A stretch of 39,221 nt of DNA from Treponema sp. (GCA_031290325.1 JAITNU010000028.1:1-39221), one strand, 5' to 3'. Positions 29,490 to 39,221 are shown, counted from the first letter of the stretch. Program-made: numbers and translations. The notes: a model not told the origin generated them from the letters alone.

Positions 29490-29840
29490 CTATTCATCGA
29501 AGTCGTCGTAATCTTCCTCTTCGTATTCGTAGCCTTCCTCTTCCTCTTCGTAATCGTCGTCATCAAAATCATCATCCTCAAAGTCATCGTCGAAGTCGTC
29601 CTCCAGGTCATCAATGTCTTCTTCGTCGATGTCATCCTCATCATCGTCCTCATCGTCATCGAAGAGGAAGCAAGGGTAGGGAAGATCGTCATGCTGCCCG
29701 CTTTCTCCAAGAAAACCACAGCTAACCGAGGGCATCAACGCGAGCTCTTCTGACGTGTACAACTCGTCGAGCGAGTATAACGTGTCTGCGGGAATCCGCT
29801 TATTATTCATGGTCTCGTTCAGAACCATACTATTCTCCAT
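29490..29840 (-). CDS. Hypothetical protein with extremely acidic C-terminal half
   Basis: 116 aa; FLFDDDEDDDEDDIDEEDIDDLEDDFDDDFEDDDFDDDDYEEEEEGYEYEEEDYDDFDE; upstream promoter-like sequence supports expression. Confidence 0.7.
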   Translation of the reverse strand: MENSMVLNETMNNKRIPADTLYSLDELYTSEELALMPSVSCGFLGESGQHDDLPYPCFLFDDDEDDDEDDIDEEDIDDLEDDFDDDFEDDDFDDDDYEEEEEGYEYEEEDYDDFDE

Positions 29841-29864
29841 TTGATTGAGATTTCTCTTGAAAAA

Positions 29865-29893
29865 ACATAAGGGAGAGATTCAGTATCTGTCAA
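29865..29893 (-). promoter_or_regulatory. Candidate promoter of the acidic-protein gene (TTGACA-N17-TTATGT)
   Basis: Minus strand TTGACA at 29893-29888, TTATGT at 29870-29865. Confidence 0.6.
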
Positions 29894-29967
29894 CTGGTTT
29901 CCGATGGTTTCCGATTAAAAAAAGTGAGGAAATGTGGCGTATTATTTTGTATTCCTGCGTATCCTCC

Positions 29968-29996
29968 TTGACATAAGCGCTCCATTTCGTTATACT
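29968..29996 (+). promoter_or_regulatory. Promoter of ispE (TTGACA-N17-TATACT)
   Basis: TTGACA 29968-29973, 17-nt spacer, TATACT 29991-29996; ATG at 30039. Confidence 0.75.
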
Positions 29997-30038
29997 GTTT
30001 TTGAATCAGGGCACAGACAGTATTATGGTGAGGAAAAC

Positions 30039-30935
30039 ATGACAGGCTGTACTATTGAGGCCCCTGGTAAGATAAATCTGCATCTCCAGGTGAAAGAGCG
30101 GCGTTCCGATGGGTACCATGAGCTTGAGAGTATCTTTGTGGCCCTTGCCTTTGGGGATAGGCTTAGGTTTGAGCTTACCTCAAAGGATGAGGGCTGCGAG
30201 CTTCACGGGGGCGGGGATATTCCCCCGGGGCAGAATCTTATTGAGCGGGCAGTAGCCCTGTTCCGGGTACGGACCGGGTTTAGCCGGGGGCTTCGGGTAT
30301 GGGTGGAGAAGCGGATACCCCTGGGAGCGGGTCTGGGGGGCGGTTCTTCCGATGCGGCTTCCACGCTGCGGGCTTTGAATATGCTGGCGGCTACTGACCT
30401 TGCTCCAGAAGCGCTGGGTGAAATGGCTCGAAGTCTGGGAAGTGATGTGCCGTTTTTCCTCTCAGGCGGAGCGGCCCTGGTATCGGGCAGGGGGGAGCGT
30501 ATCCTGCCCCTCAGGGTACCGGAGGGCTTGTCCGTGGTGGTGGTGTATCCGGGGTTTCCCAGCAATACCGCCGGGGCATTCCGGTTGCTGGACAAGCAGC
30601 GGGATGGCCAGGAAATTCGTGATGATGGGGATACGGCACTTCTGATCCGGTCTTTGGGGGAACATCCCAGGGGATGGCCTTATCGCAATGATTTCCTGCC
30701 GGTTTTTCTGAGTGCGGGAAACCGGGAAACAGCGGAGGCCTATCGGGGTATATTACAGGAGCTGGCTACTTTGGGAGCGGATTTTGCAGGGCTTTCCGGA
30801 GCGGGATCGAGTTGTTTCGGAATCTTTGTTGATAGCGGTGTGGCGGAAAAGGCAGCAAGGACCCTTAGGCGGCCAGGGAATTTTGTCCAAGTAACGTTTT
30901 TCCTTGCGTGTTTAGGTGCTTTGGTATTAAAATAA
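30039..30935 (+). CDS. ispE: 4-diphosphocytidyl-2-C-methyl-D-erythritol kinase
   Basis: APGKINLHLQVKERRSDGYHELESIF, IPLGAGLGGGSSDAASTLRALN, GLSGAGSSCFGIF. Confidence 0.95.
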   Translation: MTGCTIEAPGKINLHLQVKERRSDGYHELESIFVALAFGDRLRFELTSKDEGCELHGGGDIPPGQNLIERAVALFRVRTGFSRGLRVWVEKRIPLGAGLGGGSSDAASTLRALNMLAATDLAPEALGEMARSLGSDVPFFLSGGAALVSGRGERILPLRVPEGLSVVVVYPGFPSNTAGAFRLLDKQRDGQEIRDDGDTALLIRSLGEHPRGWPYRNDFLPVFLSAGNRETAEAYRGILQELATLGADFAGLSGAGSSCFGIFVDSGVAEKAARTLRRPGNFVQVTFFLACLGALVLK

Positions 30936-30975
30936 ATACTAAAGTTATTCTGGACCAATAAAAAGGAGAGGCGTC

Positions 30976-31257
30976 ATGGAGATAACTGATATTAGGGTCC
31001 GTAAGGTAGCCGGTGAGGGGAAATTAAAGGCGTATGTAACGGTTACATTTGATGACTGCTTTGTTATTCATAATGTAAAAATTATCGAGGGAAAGAGCGG
31101 TGTGTTTATTGCCATGCCGAGCCGGAAAACGAGGGCCGGGGAATACAAGGATGTTGCCCATCCGATTCACCCTGAATTCCGTATGGAATTACAAAAAAAA
31201 ATACTGGATAAGTATGATTTTGGCGCCGGGCTGGATGATCTTTCCATGGAAATATAG
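30976..31257 (+). CDS. spoVG: SpoVG family regulatory protein
   Basis: MEITDIRVRKV…GKLKAYVTVTFDDCFVIHNVKIIEGKSGVFIAMPSRKT. Confidence 0.96.
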   Translation: MEITDIRVRKVAGEGKLKAYVTVTFDDCFVIHNVKIIEGKSGVFIAMPSRKTRAGEYKDVAHPIHPEFRMELQKKILDKYDFGAGLDDLSMEI

Positions 31258-31272
31258 TATATTATAACTAAT

Positions 31273-31344
31273 TGGGACGTAGGCAAGTGGTAAGCCACCG
31301 GGTTTTGGCTCCGGCATGCACAGGTTCGAACCCTGTCGTCCCAG
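31273..31344 (+). tRNA. tRNA-Gln (anticodon TTG)
   Basis: Acceptor TGGGACG/CGTCCCA, anticodon arm CCGGG-TTTTGGC-TCCGG, T-arm GGTTCGAACC; CCA not encoded. Confidence 0.93.
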
Positions 31345-31356
31345 CTAAGGAGTATG

Positions 31357-31959
31357 ATGATGAGTCAGGTTATTTTGGCGGCCCGGAACCGGGCCGTTAC
31401 CGGATCCGGGGAAGCTCGCCGGATCCGGCGTACCGGTCGTATACCGGCGGTTATGTATGGGCGTTCAGGTCAGGCCCTTACCATTGATCTGGATGCCAAG
31501 GAATTTTCGAATGGCATAAAGAATATCTCCGCCAGTACTATTGTTACGGTGGAAGTTGATGGCAAGTCCTATGATACCTTTGTAAAAGATACCCAGCGTA
31601 ACATCAGGGACGGAAATATACTCCATGTTGACTTCTATGAAGTGGAAAGCGGCGTGGCGTTGCGGGCCAAGGTTTCGATTCACATCCACGGCAATCCCGT
31701 GGGTGTCCGTGAGGGGGGTATTCTCGAATTTCCCCTCCATGAAGTGGAAGTGGAATGTCTGCCCAAGGACCTCCCGGAACGGATCGATGTGGATATAGCG
31801 GAACTCAAGGTAAACCAATCGATCCATGTCCGGGACCTTGCCCTGGGTGAGGGAATCCGTATTATTTCCGGTATCGATCAGGTAGTGGCGCTGGTTAAAT
31901 TTGCCAAGGCTGAAGCCGCGGCTGCCGCTGAGGAAGCATCGGAAGCTGAAGCAAAGTGA
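31357..31959 (+). CDS. rplY: 50S ribosomal protein L25 / general stress protein Ctc
   Basis: GEARRIRRTGRIPAVMYGRSGQALTIDLDAKEF…LHVDFYEV…LPKDLPERIDVDIAELKVNQSIHVRDL. Confidence 0.93.
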   Translation: MMSQVILAARNRAVTGSGEARRIRRTGRIPAVMYGRSGQALTIDLDAKEFSNGIKNISASTIVTVEVDGKSYDTFVKDTQRNIRDGNILHVDFYEVESGVALRAKVSIHIHGNPVGVREGGILEFPLHEVEVECLPKDLPERIDVDIAELKVNQSIHVRDLALGEGIRIISGIDQVVALVKFAKAEAAAAAEEASEAEAK

Positions 31960-32007
31960 GCTGGTTAGAACCATGATCGCCCTGGTTTTCATCCCACGTA
32001 TTGGAGT

Positions 32008-33387
32008 ATGAAGTCACTATCCCTTATACCTTCCCGGTGTTCATTTGAAAGTAGGGTGATAGAGGGGTTGGGAGCTTGGCCTCGGGGAACGGTTTTTTTA
32101 GCCGCAGTTTCCGGGGGTGCTGATTCTACTGCCATGTTGGCGGCTTTGGCTGTCTTGCGGGAAGAGCGGGGCTTCTCTCTTTACGGTCTTCATGTGGAAC
32201 ACGGGATCAGGACGGTGGAAGAAAGCCGGGGGGATGCTGAGGCGGTGCGGGAACGCTGTAAATGTCTGGATGTTCCCTGTAAGGTTGTTTCCATAGCACC
32301 GGGTAAAATCGCGGAGACCGCAAAAAGCACGGGCCTTGGTATAGAAGGGGCAGCGCGGTTTTTCCGGCATCGGGCCTGGAACCGGGAGGCCCGCCGTATC
32401 GGGGCGGCGCGGGTATTGGTGGCCCATACCCAGGAGGATCTCCTGGAAACCGTGGTGATGCGCTTCCTCCGGGGGGCCGGACCTGCAGGGCTTGCCGCCA
32501 TGCCCCGGGAGCGGGGTATGGTTCTGCGGCCCCTCCTGGGCCTGACCCGGTCGGAGGTGCTCGGCTATCTCGAAGCCCAGGGGATCCCCTTCCGCACTGA
32601 TTCCACCAATAGGGATATCCGGTACCTGCGTAATCGTATCCGGCATAAACTGATACCCTGTCTGGATGAGCTGTTTCCCCAATGGAAAAAAACGGTTTTA
32701 GCCTTAGCGGAAACCCAGCGGCTGACCGCGGATTTCCTGGAAGCTGAAACCCGGGAGCGGGTGCACTGGGAATGGGATGAAGGAAAACAGGTGTACCGTA
32801 CTGGGGAGATGGTGTTTTTTGCCCAGCCGTCGTTAATTCGGCAAGAAGCCCTGTTCCAGGCGGCGGATCAGCTGGTGGATCGTTTCCCCGAAAGGGCGCT
32901 GCCTGATCCTTCTTCAGGTTCCCCTGGAGGAAGCACGATCCGGCGGGCCAGTCTTCGGCGCTTTGCTGCAGGGGAGCTTTCGGCTATTGATCTGGGGCCA
33001 GTACGGATTGAACGGCAGGGAACTTTTGTAATTGTTTCAGCTCCCCAGAGGGTATATGATGGGGGATTTGCACGGTTGATTAAAACGCCGGGAATCTATA
33101 CACTTAAAGAGCTTACTATTGAGGTTACAGCTCTGGTGACTGAGAAGGGTTTGCAACAGGGGGCGGGGGACTTTTTTGCCCGGCTTCCCCTGGTTTTGCG
33201 GTCATATCGTCAGGATGTCCATACAGGACTTGATGAGAAACGGCTTTCGCAGTATACCAATAGTATTGTGGCGGAGGATATGAACGGTCCTGCTGCGGTA
33301 CTTTGTTCAGATGAAAAAGATATGATGATTTTGTTATGCAGGGAAGAAGATGGAAATTTCCTTTTTCATAGTTTCCGGGGGTATTGA
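32008..33387 (+). CDS. tilS: tRNA(Ile)-lysidine synthetase
   Basis: PP-loop AAVSGGADSTAMLAAL, LVAHTQEDLLETVVMRFLRGAG, DSTNRDIRYLRNRIRHKLIP. Confidence 0.95.
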   Translation: MKSLSLIPSRCSFESRVIEGLGAWPRGTVFLAAVSGGADSTAMLAALAVLREERGFSLYGLHVEHGIRTVEESRGDAEAVRERCKCLDVPCKVVSIAPGKIAETAKSTGLGIEGAARFFRHRAWNREARRIGAARVLVAHTQEDLLETVVMRFLRGAGPAGLAAMPRERGMVLRPLLGLTRSEVLGYLEAQGIPFRTDSTNRDIRYLRNRIRHKLIPCLDELFPQWKKTVLALAETQRLTADFLEAETRERVHWEWDEGKQVYRTGEMVFFAQPSLIRQEALFQAADQLVDRFPERALPDPSSGSPGGSTIRRASLRRFAAGELSAIDLGPVRIERQGTFVIVSAPQRVYDGGFARLIKTPGIYTLKELTIEVTALVTEKGLQQGAGDFFARLPLVLRSYRQDVHTGLDEKRLSQYTNSIVAEDMNGPAAVLCSDEKDMMILLCREEDGNFLFHSFRGY

Positions 33388-35331
33388 TTGATGTTTAATA
33401 ATCAGAATGATAAGACGCCTGGGCGCCAGCCTCGCCCGAATCTGCGGAACGGCAGGCCTAACCCTTTTGCGCTGATCTTTTTTCTGGTCATCGCAGGTCT
33501 TTTTATTGCCTATTTTTTCCGGGGTGATACCCCGTCCATACAGGAAATACCCTATTCGTCGTTTACCAACTACCTTGAACGAAACGATATTATGGCGGTT
33601 AAAATTTTCGATAACAACACCATAGAAGGTACCCTCCGGGGAGGGAGCGGGGATCAGGTACATTTTAAAACCCTCATCCCCTATCAGGATCCCGGACTGC
33701 TTCCCGCGCTGCGGGAAAAGGGGATCAATGTTTCAGGGGCGGTTTCAGGCTTGAGTCCCTGGCGGTTCATCCTGGAGTTCCTCCCCTGGATCATCGGCTT
33801 CGGGTTTATCTGGTTCATGTTCAGGAACATGCAAGGCTCTGGGAATAAAGCCTTTCAGTTTGGTAAGAGCCGGGCCAAGCGGTATCAGGATGAGGGGAAA
33901 AAGGTCAGCTTCACCGACGTGGCCGGCCAGAAAGATGCTAAATACGAGCTTGAAGAAGTGGTATCCTTCCTGAAAAGCCCCCAGAAATTCACCAAGATGG
34001 GGGCCAGAATTCCTAAGGGGGTACTCCTCGTGGGGATGCCTGGGACCGGGAAGACCCTCATGGCCAAGGCTGTGGCCGGGGAGGCCGGGGTGGCCTACTT
34101 TCACATGTCTGGCTCGGATTTTGTGGAGATGTTCGTGGGGGTCGGGGCCAGCCGGGTCCGGGACCTCTTTGACCAGGGCCGGCGCAACGCCCCCTGTATC
34201 ATTTTTATTGACGAATTAGACGCGGTGGGCAGAACCCGGGGCGCCGGGTACGGCGGCGGCCATGACGAACGGGAACAGACCCTGAATCAGCTCCTGGTGG
34301 AGATGGACGGCTTTGATTCCAAGGATGGGGTCATCATCCTCGCGGCCACGAACCGGCCGGATGTGCTGGACCCGGCCCTGCTCAGGCCCGGACGCTTTGA
34401 CCGTCAGGTGGTGGTTGCCATGCCAGATATCAAGGAACGGGAAGCCATTCTCAACATCCATGCCGCCAAGATCCCCCTGGGAGCGGATATTGAGCTGGCG
34501 CGGATTGCCCGGGCAACTCCGGGTATGAGCGGTGCGGATATCGCTAATCTTGTGAACGAGGCGGCCCTGTTCGCAGCCCGCAAGGATAAGGCCACCGTAG
34601 AAATGTTCGATTTTGAGGAAGCCCGGGATAAGATACTCATGGGGGTGGCCCGGAAGACCCTGGTCATTTCCGATAAGGAACGGCGTATGACCGCCATTCA
34701 TGAGGCAGGACACGCCCTGCTGCACTATTATTTGAAAAATGCCGACCCCCTTCACAAGGTTACTATTGTTCCCCATGGCCGGGCCTTAGGTATGGCCATG
34801 TCCCTGCCAGAAGAAGACAGTTACAGCCGGACCAAAGGGTGGATCGAGGACCGGATCGTCATCTGTTACGGCGGGTGGATTGCGGAAAACCTCTTTTTCA
34901 GCGAGACCACCACGGGAACCAAGCAGGATATACAGCAGGCCACGGAAATGGCCCGCCACATGGTCTGTGAATGGGGCATGGCAGATGAGATGGGACCGGT
35001 GGCCTATGGTCAAGAGGAAGAGCCGATCTTCCTGGGTAAGGAAATAGCCCGGCATAAAGATTATTCTGAGGATACTGCCCGGCAGATTGATTGGGCGGTG
35101 AAAAAAATACTGGATACCGCACGGAAGCAGGCAGAGCAGATCCTGCAAACCCATAAAGGGGAGCTTGAAAAACTGGCGGATGCGCTCATGTCCCGGGAAA
35201 CCCTCATTGATGATGAGGTGCGGGTTCTTCTGGGCCTTCCTCCGCGGGAAAACACCCATTTCGGCGCTGGAATCCCACGATTTGGGAATCCTGGAAAACC
35301 GGTCATTGCAAAGGGGTCTGGGACCCTTTAG
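33388..35331 (+). CDS. ftsH: ATP-dependent zinc metalloprotease FtsH
   Basis: [50 protein letters not shown]. Confidence 0.97.
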   Translation: MMFNNQNDKTPGRQPRPNLRNGRPNPFALIFFLVIAGLFIAYFFRGDTPSIQEIPYSSFTNYLERNDIMAVKIFDNNTIEGTLRGGSGDQVHFKTLIPYQDPGLLPALREKGINVSGAVSGLSPWRFILEFLPWIIGFGFIWFMFRNMQGSGNKAFQFGKSRAKRYQDEGKKVSFTDVAGQKDAKYELEEVVSFLKSPQKFTKMGARIPKGVLLVGMPGTGKTLMAKAVAGEAGVAYFHMSGSDFVEMFVGVGASRVRDLFDQGRRNAPCIIFIDELDAVGRTRGAGYGGGHDEREQTLNQLLVEMDGFDSKDGVIILAATNRPDVLDPALLRPGRFDRQVVVAMPDIKEREAILNIHAAKIPLGADIELARIARATPGMSGADIANLVNEAALFAARKDKATVEMFDFEEARDKILMGVARKTLVISDKERRMTAIHEAGHALLHYYLKNADPLHKVTIVPHGRALGMAMSLPEEDSYSRTKGWIEDRIVICYGGWIAENLFFSETTTGTKQDIQQATEMARHMVCEWGMADEMGPVAYGQEEEPIFLGKEIARHKDYSEDTARQIDWAVKKILDTARKQAEQILQTHKGELEKLADALMSRETLIDDEVRVLLGLPPRENTHFGAGIPRFGNPGKPVIAKGSGTL

Positions 35332-35340
35332 GAGTATAAT

Positions 35341-37041
35341 ATGGCTATCCTTCGAGTGTTGTCGGTTTTGTGGTTTGTGATGGTTTTGTGCTTTCCCACT
35401 TATACCGATCAGAATCAATGGATGGAAGGGGATGCCAGGATAGCCGCAAAATACGTTGACTGGGCCCAAGCCGCTATTGACGCAGGCCGTTGGGCTGATG
35501 CGCTTGTGGCGCTGGAACGGGGAGCTGATTTTGCGGATGTTTCTTCGGATATTTCCTATCTCCTTGCCTGTGTCCGTGCCCACGAAGATGCCTCCAAAAG
35601 AGTGGTGCTTGAGGTGCTCAGGCGGGCGTTGGAGGCAAACCAGTGGAATCGCTTCTCCCCTGAGGTGGCTCGGCTCTTTGAGGCCGAAATCCTGATCCGC
35701 CTGCGGAACTATTCTGAAGCGCTGCATATTCTTGCCGTGCTCCCCCCAAACGCTTATACCGCTTATTTACAACTCCTGGCCTTAAAGGGAACCGGGGACC
35801 GGGAATCCTTCCGGGCGCTCATGGCAAAGACCCTCGAAGCCTATCCCCGGGATCCACGGCCCGTGAGGCTCCTCTTTGATTACGCGGACCAGTTCCCTGC
35901 AGGAGATGATGTGCCCTTAGTGGCCCTGGCCTTAAGGCGGCTTCCCGCATTACTGAAAGTGGATCGGGAATTGGCTTATCGAGGGGTTCCATTTATCCAC
36001 AATATCGAAGCGGCCCGTACTATCATCGGGGCATACCGGGCCACGAATGACGGCGTTCCCGCTTCCATTCCCGTGGCCCTCTATCTGGGGCTTATTGACG
36101 AAACTCAAGCCATTGATGAACTTTTTCACCCCCATAAAGAAGCACTTCCGGGGGGTTTGGGGGGGCTGGACCCCCCAAAAGAAGTAACCCTGGACAAGTC
36201 CCTCCTTCAACCGGTGTGGGCCCTCCTTCGTCATGACGAGGGGCGAGCATCTTTCACGCGAAACCTTTTACGTTTCTCCGGTGTTATTACGGAAGACGTG
36301 GATCAGGACGGATATGTTGAGTCCTGGGTCAGGTACAAGGATGGTATGATAATAGGGTATTCCCATGATACGGATCAGGACGGGCTTCCTGAATTAATCG
36401 TTTCTTTTATGGCAGGAGTCCCAATAGGGGCAAAATTCTTCTCAGGTGAAGGCGAGCGGGTGGCGGTACAATGGGAAACATACCCGGCGGTTTTAGAAAC
36501 CGAACTGGAAGGAGGCCGGTACCGCGCCCGGTTCCGGGAGTTTTTCTTTGCCCCCCTGCGGTTCACGGTACTTTTCGAGAGCGGCTTCCTGTATCCTGAA
36601 TGGGATGCCCTGGGGGGAAAGCTCTCAAGACGAAACCTGCTTTCCTCTGTGACCTCGATTGAAAGGCCCGGTCAGGAAATCAAGGGGACCATTGAACAGG
36701 TGGACTTTGCCCAGGGGATACCTCAAAAGGCCCGTGTATTTTTGGATGGCCGGCTTGTTTCGGAAACCATCTTTCAGTTGGGCCGGCCCATCATCCAACG
36801 GATCGATCTTGATATGGATGGGCGTCTGGAAACGACGCGGCGTTTGCAGCAGGTGCAAGGGGATGCTGATCCGGTGAATTACAAGCTTATCATTGAATTT
36901 TCTGAAAGCGATTGGGATGGAGATGGTATTTGTGAATACAGTGAACAATACGTTTTCAATGACGGGCTTAGGATTCTGCGTTCCTGGGACATGGATAGGG
37001 ATGGAAGGCGGGAGTATGTGGAAACCGTGATGAAGGATTAA
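35341..37041 (+). CDS. Hypothetical exported protein, TPR-like N-terminal half and C-terminal DxDxDGxxE motifs
   Basis: N-terminal signal-like segment; five acidic loops: DVDQDGYVE, DTDQDGLPE, DLDMDGRLE, DWDGDGICE, DMDRDGRRE. Confidence 0.8.
   Translation: MAILRVLSVLWFVMVLCFPTYTDQNQWMEGDARIAAKYVDWAQAAIDAGRWADALVALERGADFADVSSDISYLLACVRAHEDASKRVVLEVLRRALEANQWNRFSPEVARLFEAEILIRLRNYSEALHILAVLPPNAYTAYLQLLALKGTGDRESFRALMAKTLEAYPRDPRPVRLLFDYADQFPAGDDVPLVALALRRLPALLKVDRELAYRGVPFIHNIEAARTIIGAYRATNDGVPASIPVALYLGLIDETQAIDELFHPHKEALPGGLGGLDPPKEVTLDKSLLQPVWALLRHDEGRASFTRNLLRFSGVITEDVDQDGYVESWVRYKDGMIIGYSHDTDQDGLPELIVSFMAGVPIGAKFFSGEGERVAVQWETYPAVLETELEGGRYRARFREFFFAPLRFTVLFESGFLYPEWDALGGKLSRRNLLSSVTSIERPGQEIKGTIEQVDFAQGIPQKARVFLDGRLVSETIFQLGRPIIQRIDLDMDGRLETTRRLQQVQGDADPVNYKLIIEFSESDWDGDGICEYSEQYVFNDGLRILRSWDMDRDGRREYVETVMKD
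36150..36180. repeat. G/C-run palindrome inside the coding sequence (tttgggggg-gctgga-ccccccaaa)
   Basis: 9-bp perfect stem at 36156-36164/36171-36179, preceded by another G run. Confidence 0.8.
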
Positions 37042-37046
37042 GGAGT

Positions 37047-38903
37047 ATGAGGGGCATGTATCGTAACAAAGTGTTATTTTTCCTGACGGTAACCATGGGA
37101 CTCTTAGGTTCCTGTTTATCTTCTGCAACTCAGGAACAACGTCTTAGCCCTCCAAAATCCACGGGTGAATACCGGCTTGAGGATATAAGACGGTATGTTT
37201 CCGAGGACCCGGTCAGGGCCATCCATCTTATCGGGGTCTACGAGATGATCTATGGTGAGAAGGGTGTTGATCCGAGGCGTGATGAGCTATCCGGCACGCT
37301 TGAGACCCTGGAAGCAGAGGCTATCCAGAATCTCAGGGGTTCCCAGTCCACGGCTATCGGCGAAAATCGCTGGGATGATGCGGCTTCTCTGGCCCGGTCC
37401 CTGGCAAGCCTGGGTATTACGGTAGAAAATACCGGCATGGAGCCTGATTTTATCCTGGCGGATGCCAAACAGCGCCTATCCGAAGGTAATGATCTGGGGG
37501 CCTTTCTCGCGGCGGTACGGTCCCATGTCTTAAACCCCCTGGGCTTTGATGATGCCATGGGGTTTCTTGAACGGGCGGTAAAGGTTAAGCAGCGGCGTAC
37601 TGCGGCGTTTTTTCTTGGGGCGGCAGAGGCTGCTGGTGAAGCAACAAACCGTGAAGATGGTATTCGGGAAATCCCGGAGGAATTGCGCCAGTATGCCGAG
37701 GGTCAGGATACGCCCACGGATATGATAAAGGGAGTCGCCACGGTTCTGATTGACCGGGGGTATCGTATTGAGCGGGGGCGGGGAATACCAGACCGGATCC
37801 TGGGTTCCGCCTTTTTCGTGGATGCCTCGGGGCTGCTCATCACCAATTACCATGTTATTGCCAGCGAAGTTGATCCCCGTTATGAAGGATATTCCCGGAT
37901 GGTTATCCGCATGGGCGATGGGTCAAGCCCCCGAATTCCCGCCAAGGTCATTGGGTGGGATAAGGCCATGGATTTAGCCCTGATCAAGGCGGAAATGACC
38001 CCGGAGTACGTGTTTTCCGTAGTGGACCGGGTTATACCACGGGTAGGGGATACGGTCTATGCCATTGGTTCACCAGTGGGGCTTGAAAAGACCGTTACCC
38101 AGGGGATCGTGTCCGCCCTGGGCCGCCGTTTCCTGCAGATCGGGGATGTGATCCAGATAGATGCCGCCGTAAACCACGGCAATTCCGGGGGCCCGGTGGT
38201 GGATATGGCAGGCCGACTGGTGGGGATCGTCTTTGCCGGAGTTGAACAATACCAGGGGCTTAATTTTGCGGTTCCCGGGGAACGTCTCGCCGCTGCGCTT
38301 CCCGCCATGATCAAGGGGGGCAAGGCGGAACGTCCCTGGCTCGGACTTACGTTGAGTGAGACCCTTGGGGGGGCGGAGATCATCTATGTGGCTCCCTTCA
38401 CCCCCGCGTCGGAACAGCAAATTAAAGAAGGCAGCTTCATCAAAACCATTAACAATGAAGCGGTGAGCGCCCCCCAGGGTGCCCTTATTCCCGCGTTACA
38501 GGATGTACTGTTTCCGACCCGACCTGGTGAACTGGTGGCCCTGGAAACCTCTGACGGCAGCCGGCGGGTGATCATGACCGTGTCCCGGCCGGATATTCCG
38601 CTGGCAGAGGCAGCTAAAAAGGACAGCCGGGAACGCATAGCAGCACCCCTCTTTGGTCTCGTTCTTGCCCCGTCCCTGAGTAGTTCATTTTCCTCTTCGT
38701 ATCTGGTGAAGAAGGTGGTTCGCGGTTCTATTGCCGATGAGGCGGGGCTTTCTGAAAACGATCCGGTATCCATCCGGGGCTTCCGCGTTGAGGAAAAGGA
38801 AGGCTATGCGTTGCTTAACATTGATGTGAAGCAGCGCCGTAGGGGATATCTCGAAACCTTCATGCAACTCCCTGCTATGCTTGATTCCCCGGATACGTTA
38901 TAA
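37047..38903 (+). CDS. HtrA/DegP-like trypsin-family serine protease with PDZ domain, putative lipoprotein
   Basis: LLITNYHVIA (His), MDLALIKAE (Asp), VNHGNSGGPVVDMAGRLVGIVFAG (Ser); lipobox-like LLGSCLSS; C-terminal PDZ-like segments. Confidence 0.9.
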   Translation: MRGMYRNKVLFFLTVTMGLLGSCLSSATQEQRLSPPKSTGEYRLEDIRRYVSEDPVRAIHLIGVYEMIYGEKGVDPRRDELSGTLETLEAEAIQNLRGSQSTAIGENRWDDAASLARSLASLGITVENTGMEPDFILADAKQRLSEGNDLGAFLAAVRSHVLNPLGFDDAMGFLERAVKVKQRRTAAFFLGAAEAAGEATNREDGIREIPEELRQYAEGQDTPTDMIKGVATVLIDRGYRIERGRGIPDRILGSAFFVDASGLLITNYHVIASEVDPRYEGYSRMVIRMGDGSSPRIPAKVIGWDKAMDLALIKAEMTPEYVFSVVDRVIPRVGDTVYAIGSPVGLEKTVTQGIVSALGRRFLQIGDVIQIDAAVNHGNSGGPVVDMAGRLVGIVFAGVEQYQGLNFAVPGERLAAALPAMIKGGKAERPWLGLTLSETLGGAEIIYVAPFTPASEQQIKEGSFIKTINNEAVSAPQGALIPALQDVLFPTRPGELVALETSDGSRRVIMTVSRPDIPLAEAAKKDSRERIAAPLFGLVLAPSLSSSFSSSYLVKKVVRGSIADEAGLSENDPVSIRGFRVEEKEGYALLNIDVKQRRRGYLETFMQLPAMLDSPDTL

Positions 38904-39024
38904 AGGACTGCGTTTCCGCTGGGGCGCTAAAAAAGCTACCGATGGAACCCGTTACCGCAGGACCGGTACTTTCGCTTCGGCAATGGAATTGTTCAGTAGA
39001 ATCATTTTCAATGCCAGGTACGCT

Positions 39025-39056
39025 AAAAAAAAAGACCCGCCGGAAGGCGGATCTTT
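39025..39056 (-). terminator. Rho-independent terminator for the minus-strand gene entering from the right edge
   Basis: Minus strand aaagatccgccttccggcgggtctttttttttag: GC-rich hairpin followed by T9. Confidence 0.85.
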
Positions 39057-39080
39057 GCGTTGGGTATTGCTTTGAAAGCG

Positions 39081-39221
39081 TTATTGTTGTATTGAACTCC
39101 ATAGTTCGTAGAGTTTCAACTTAGGCACAAAATCAGATAAACACACCGAGGTCAAACCGGTCATAATACCGCTGTAAAAATCATTGTACCGCCGCCACAT
39201 CAGATGATACTGTTTTGGTAA
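39081..39221 (-). CDS. C-terminal fragment of a protein entering from the right edge (LPKQYHLMWRRYNDFYSGIMTGLTSVCLSDFVPKLKLYELWSSIQQ*)
   Basis: Open minus-strand frame to TAA at 39083-39081, followed by a strong terminator. Confidence 0.6.
   Translation of the reverse strand, partial: LPKQYHLMWRRYNDFYSGIMTGLTSVCLSDFVPKLKLYELWSSIQQ

Noticed and set aside
29490-29660. Trinucleotide-like GAT/GAA repetition resembling a simple repeat or CRISPR-like array
   Set aside because: It is the codon repetition of the acidic tail; no regular repeat-spacer structure. No CRISPR array was seen in the window
34786-35727. 313-aa minus-strand ORF
   Set aside because: Antisense to ftsH and the next gene; no protein-like motifs

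Overview
The window reads as a spirochaete chromosome segment, probably a termite-gut-type Treponema. That is inferred from gene content and the strong Arg-CGG preference; no search was run. Housekeeping blocks dominate: prfB / PEGA-like protein / ftsY / signal-peptide protein; rubrerythrin; smc; rplU-prp-rpmA-obg-nadD/yqeK-LCP-rsfS; ispE; spoVG; tRNA-Gln; rplY-tilS-ftsH; HtrA-like protease.

The most interesting observations are: (1) a translationally coupled rnfC-D-G-E-A operon (18531-22533, minus) preceded by two membrane-protein genes. Most canonical cofactor motifs look lost: RnfC GGAGFPT, RnfD and RnfG flavinylation motifs, and the RnfA intramembrane cysteines. No rnfB is present. (2) Just downstream of rnfA, an accessory cassette encodes a SWIM zinc-finger protein and a 1183-aa protein of about 36-aa HEAT-like repeats, without the MoxR/VWA partners often seen with SWIM proteins. 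(3) The SMC is short and its central region does not look like a canonical SMC hinge. (4) prfB uses a readable +1 programmed frameshift (GGAGG-CGT-CTT-TGA-G) that the ORF track truncates. (5) A prp protease gene sits between rplU and rpmA although L27 has no N-terminal extension.

A decayed MFS transporter, small palindromic repeats and several near-consensus sigma70 promoters are also visible. Everything is from reading the sequence; family calls rest on motif recognition.
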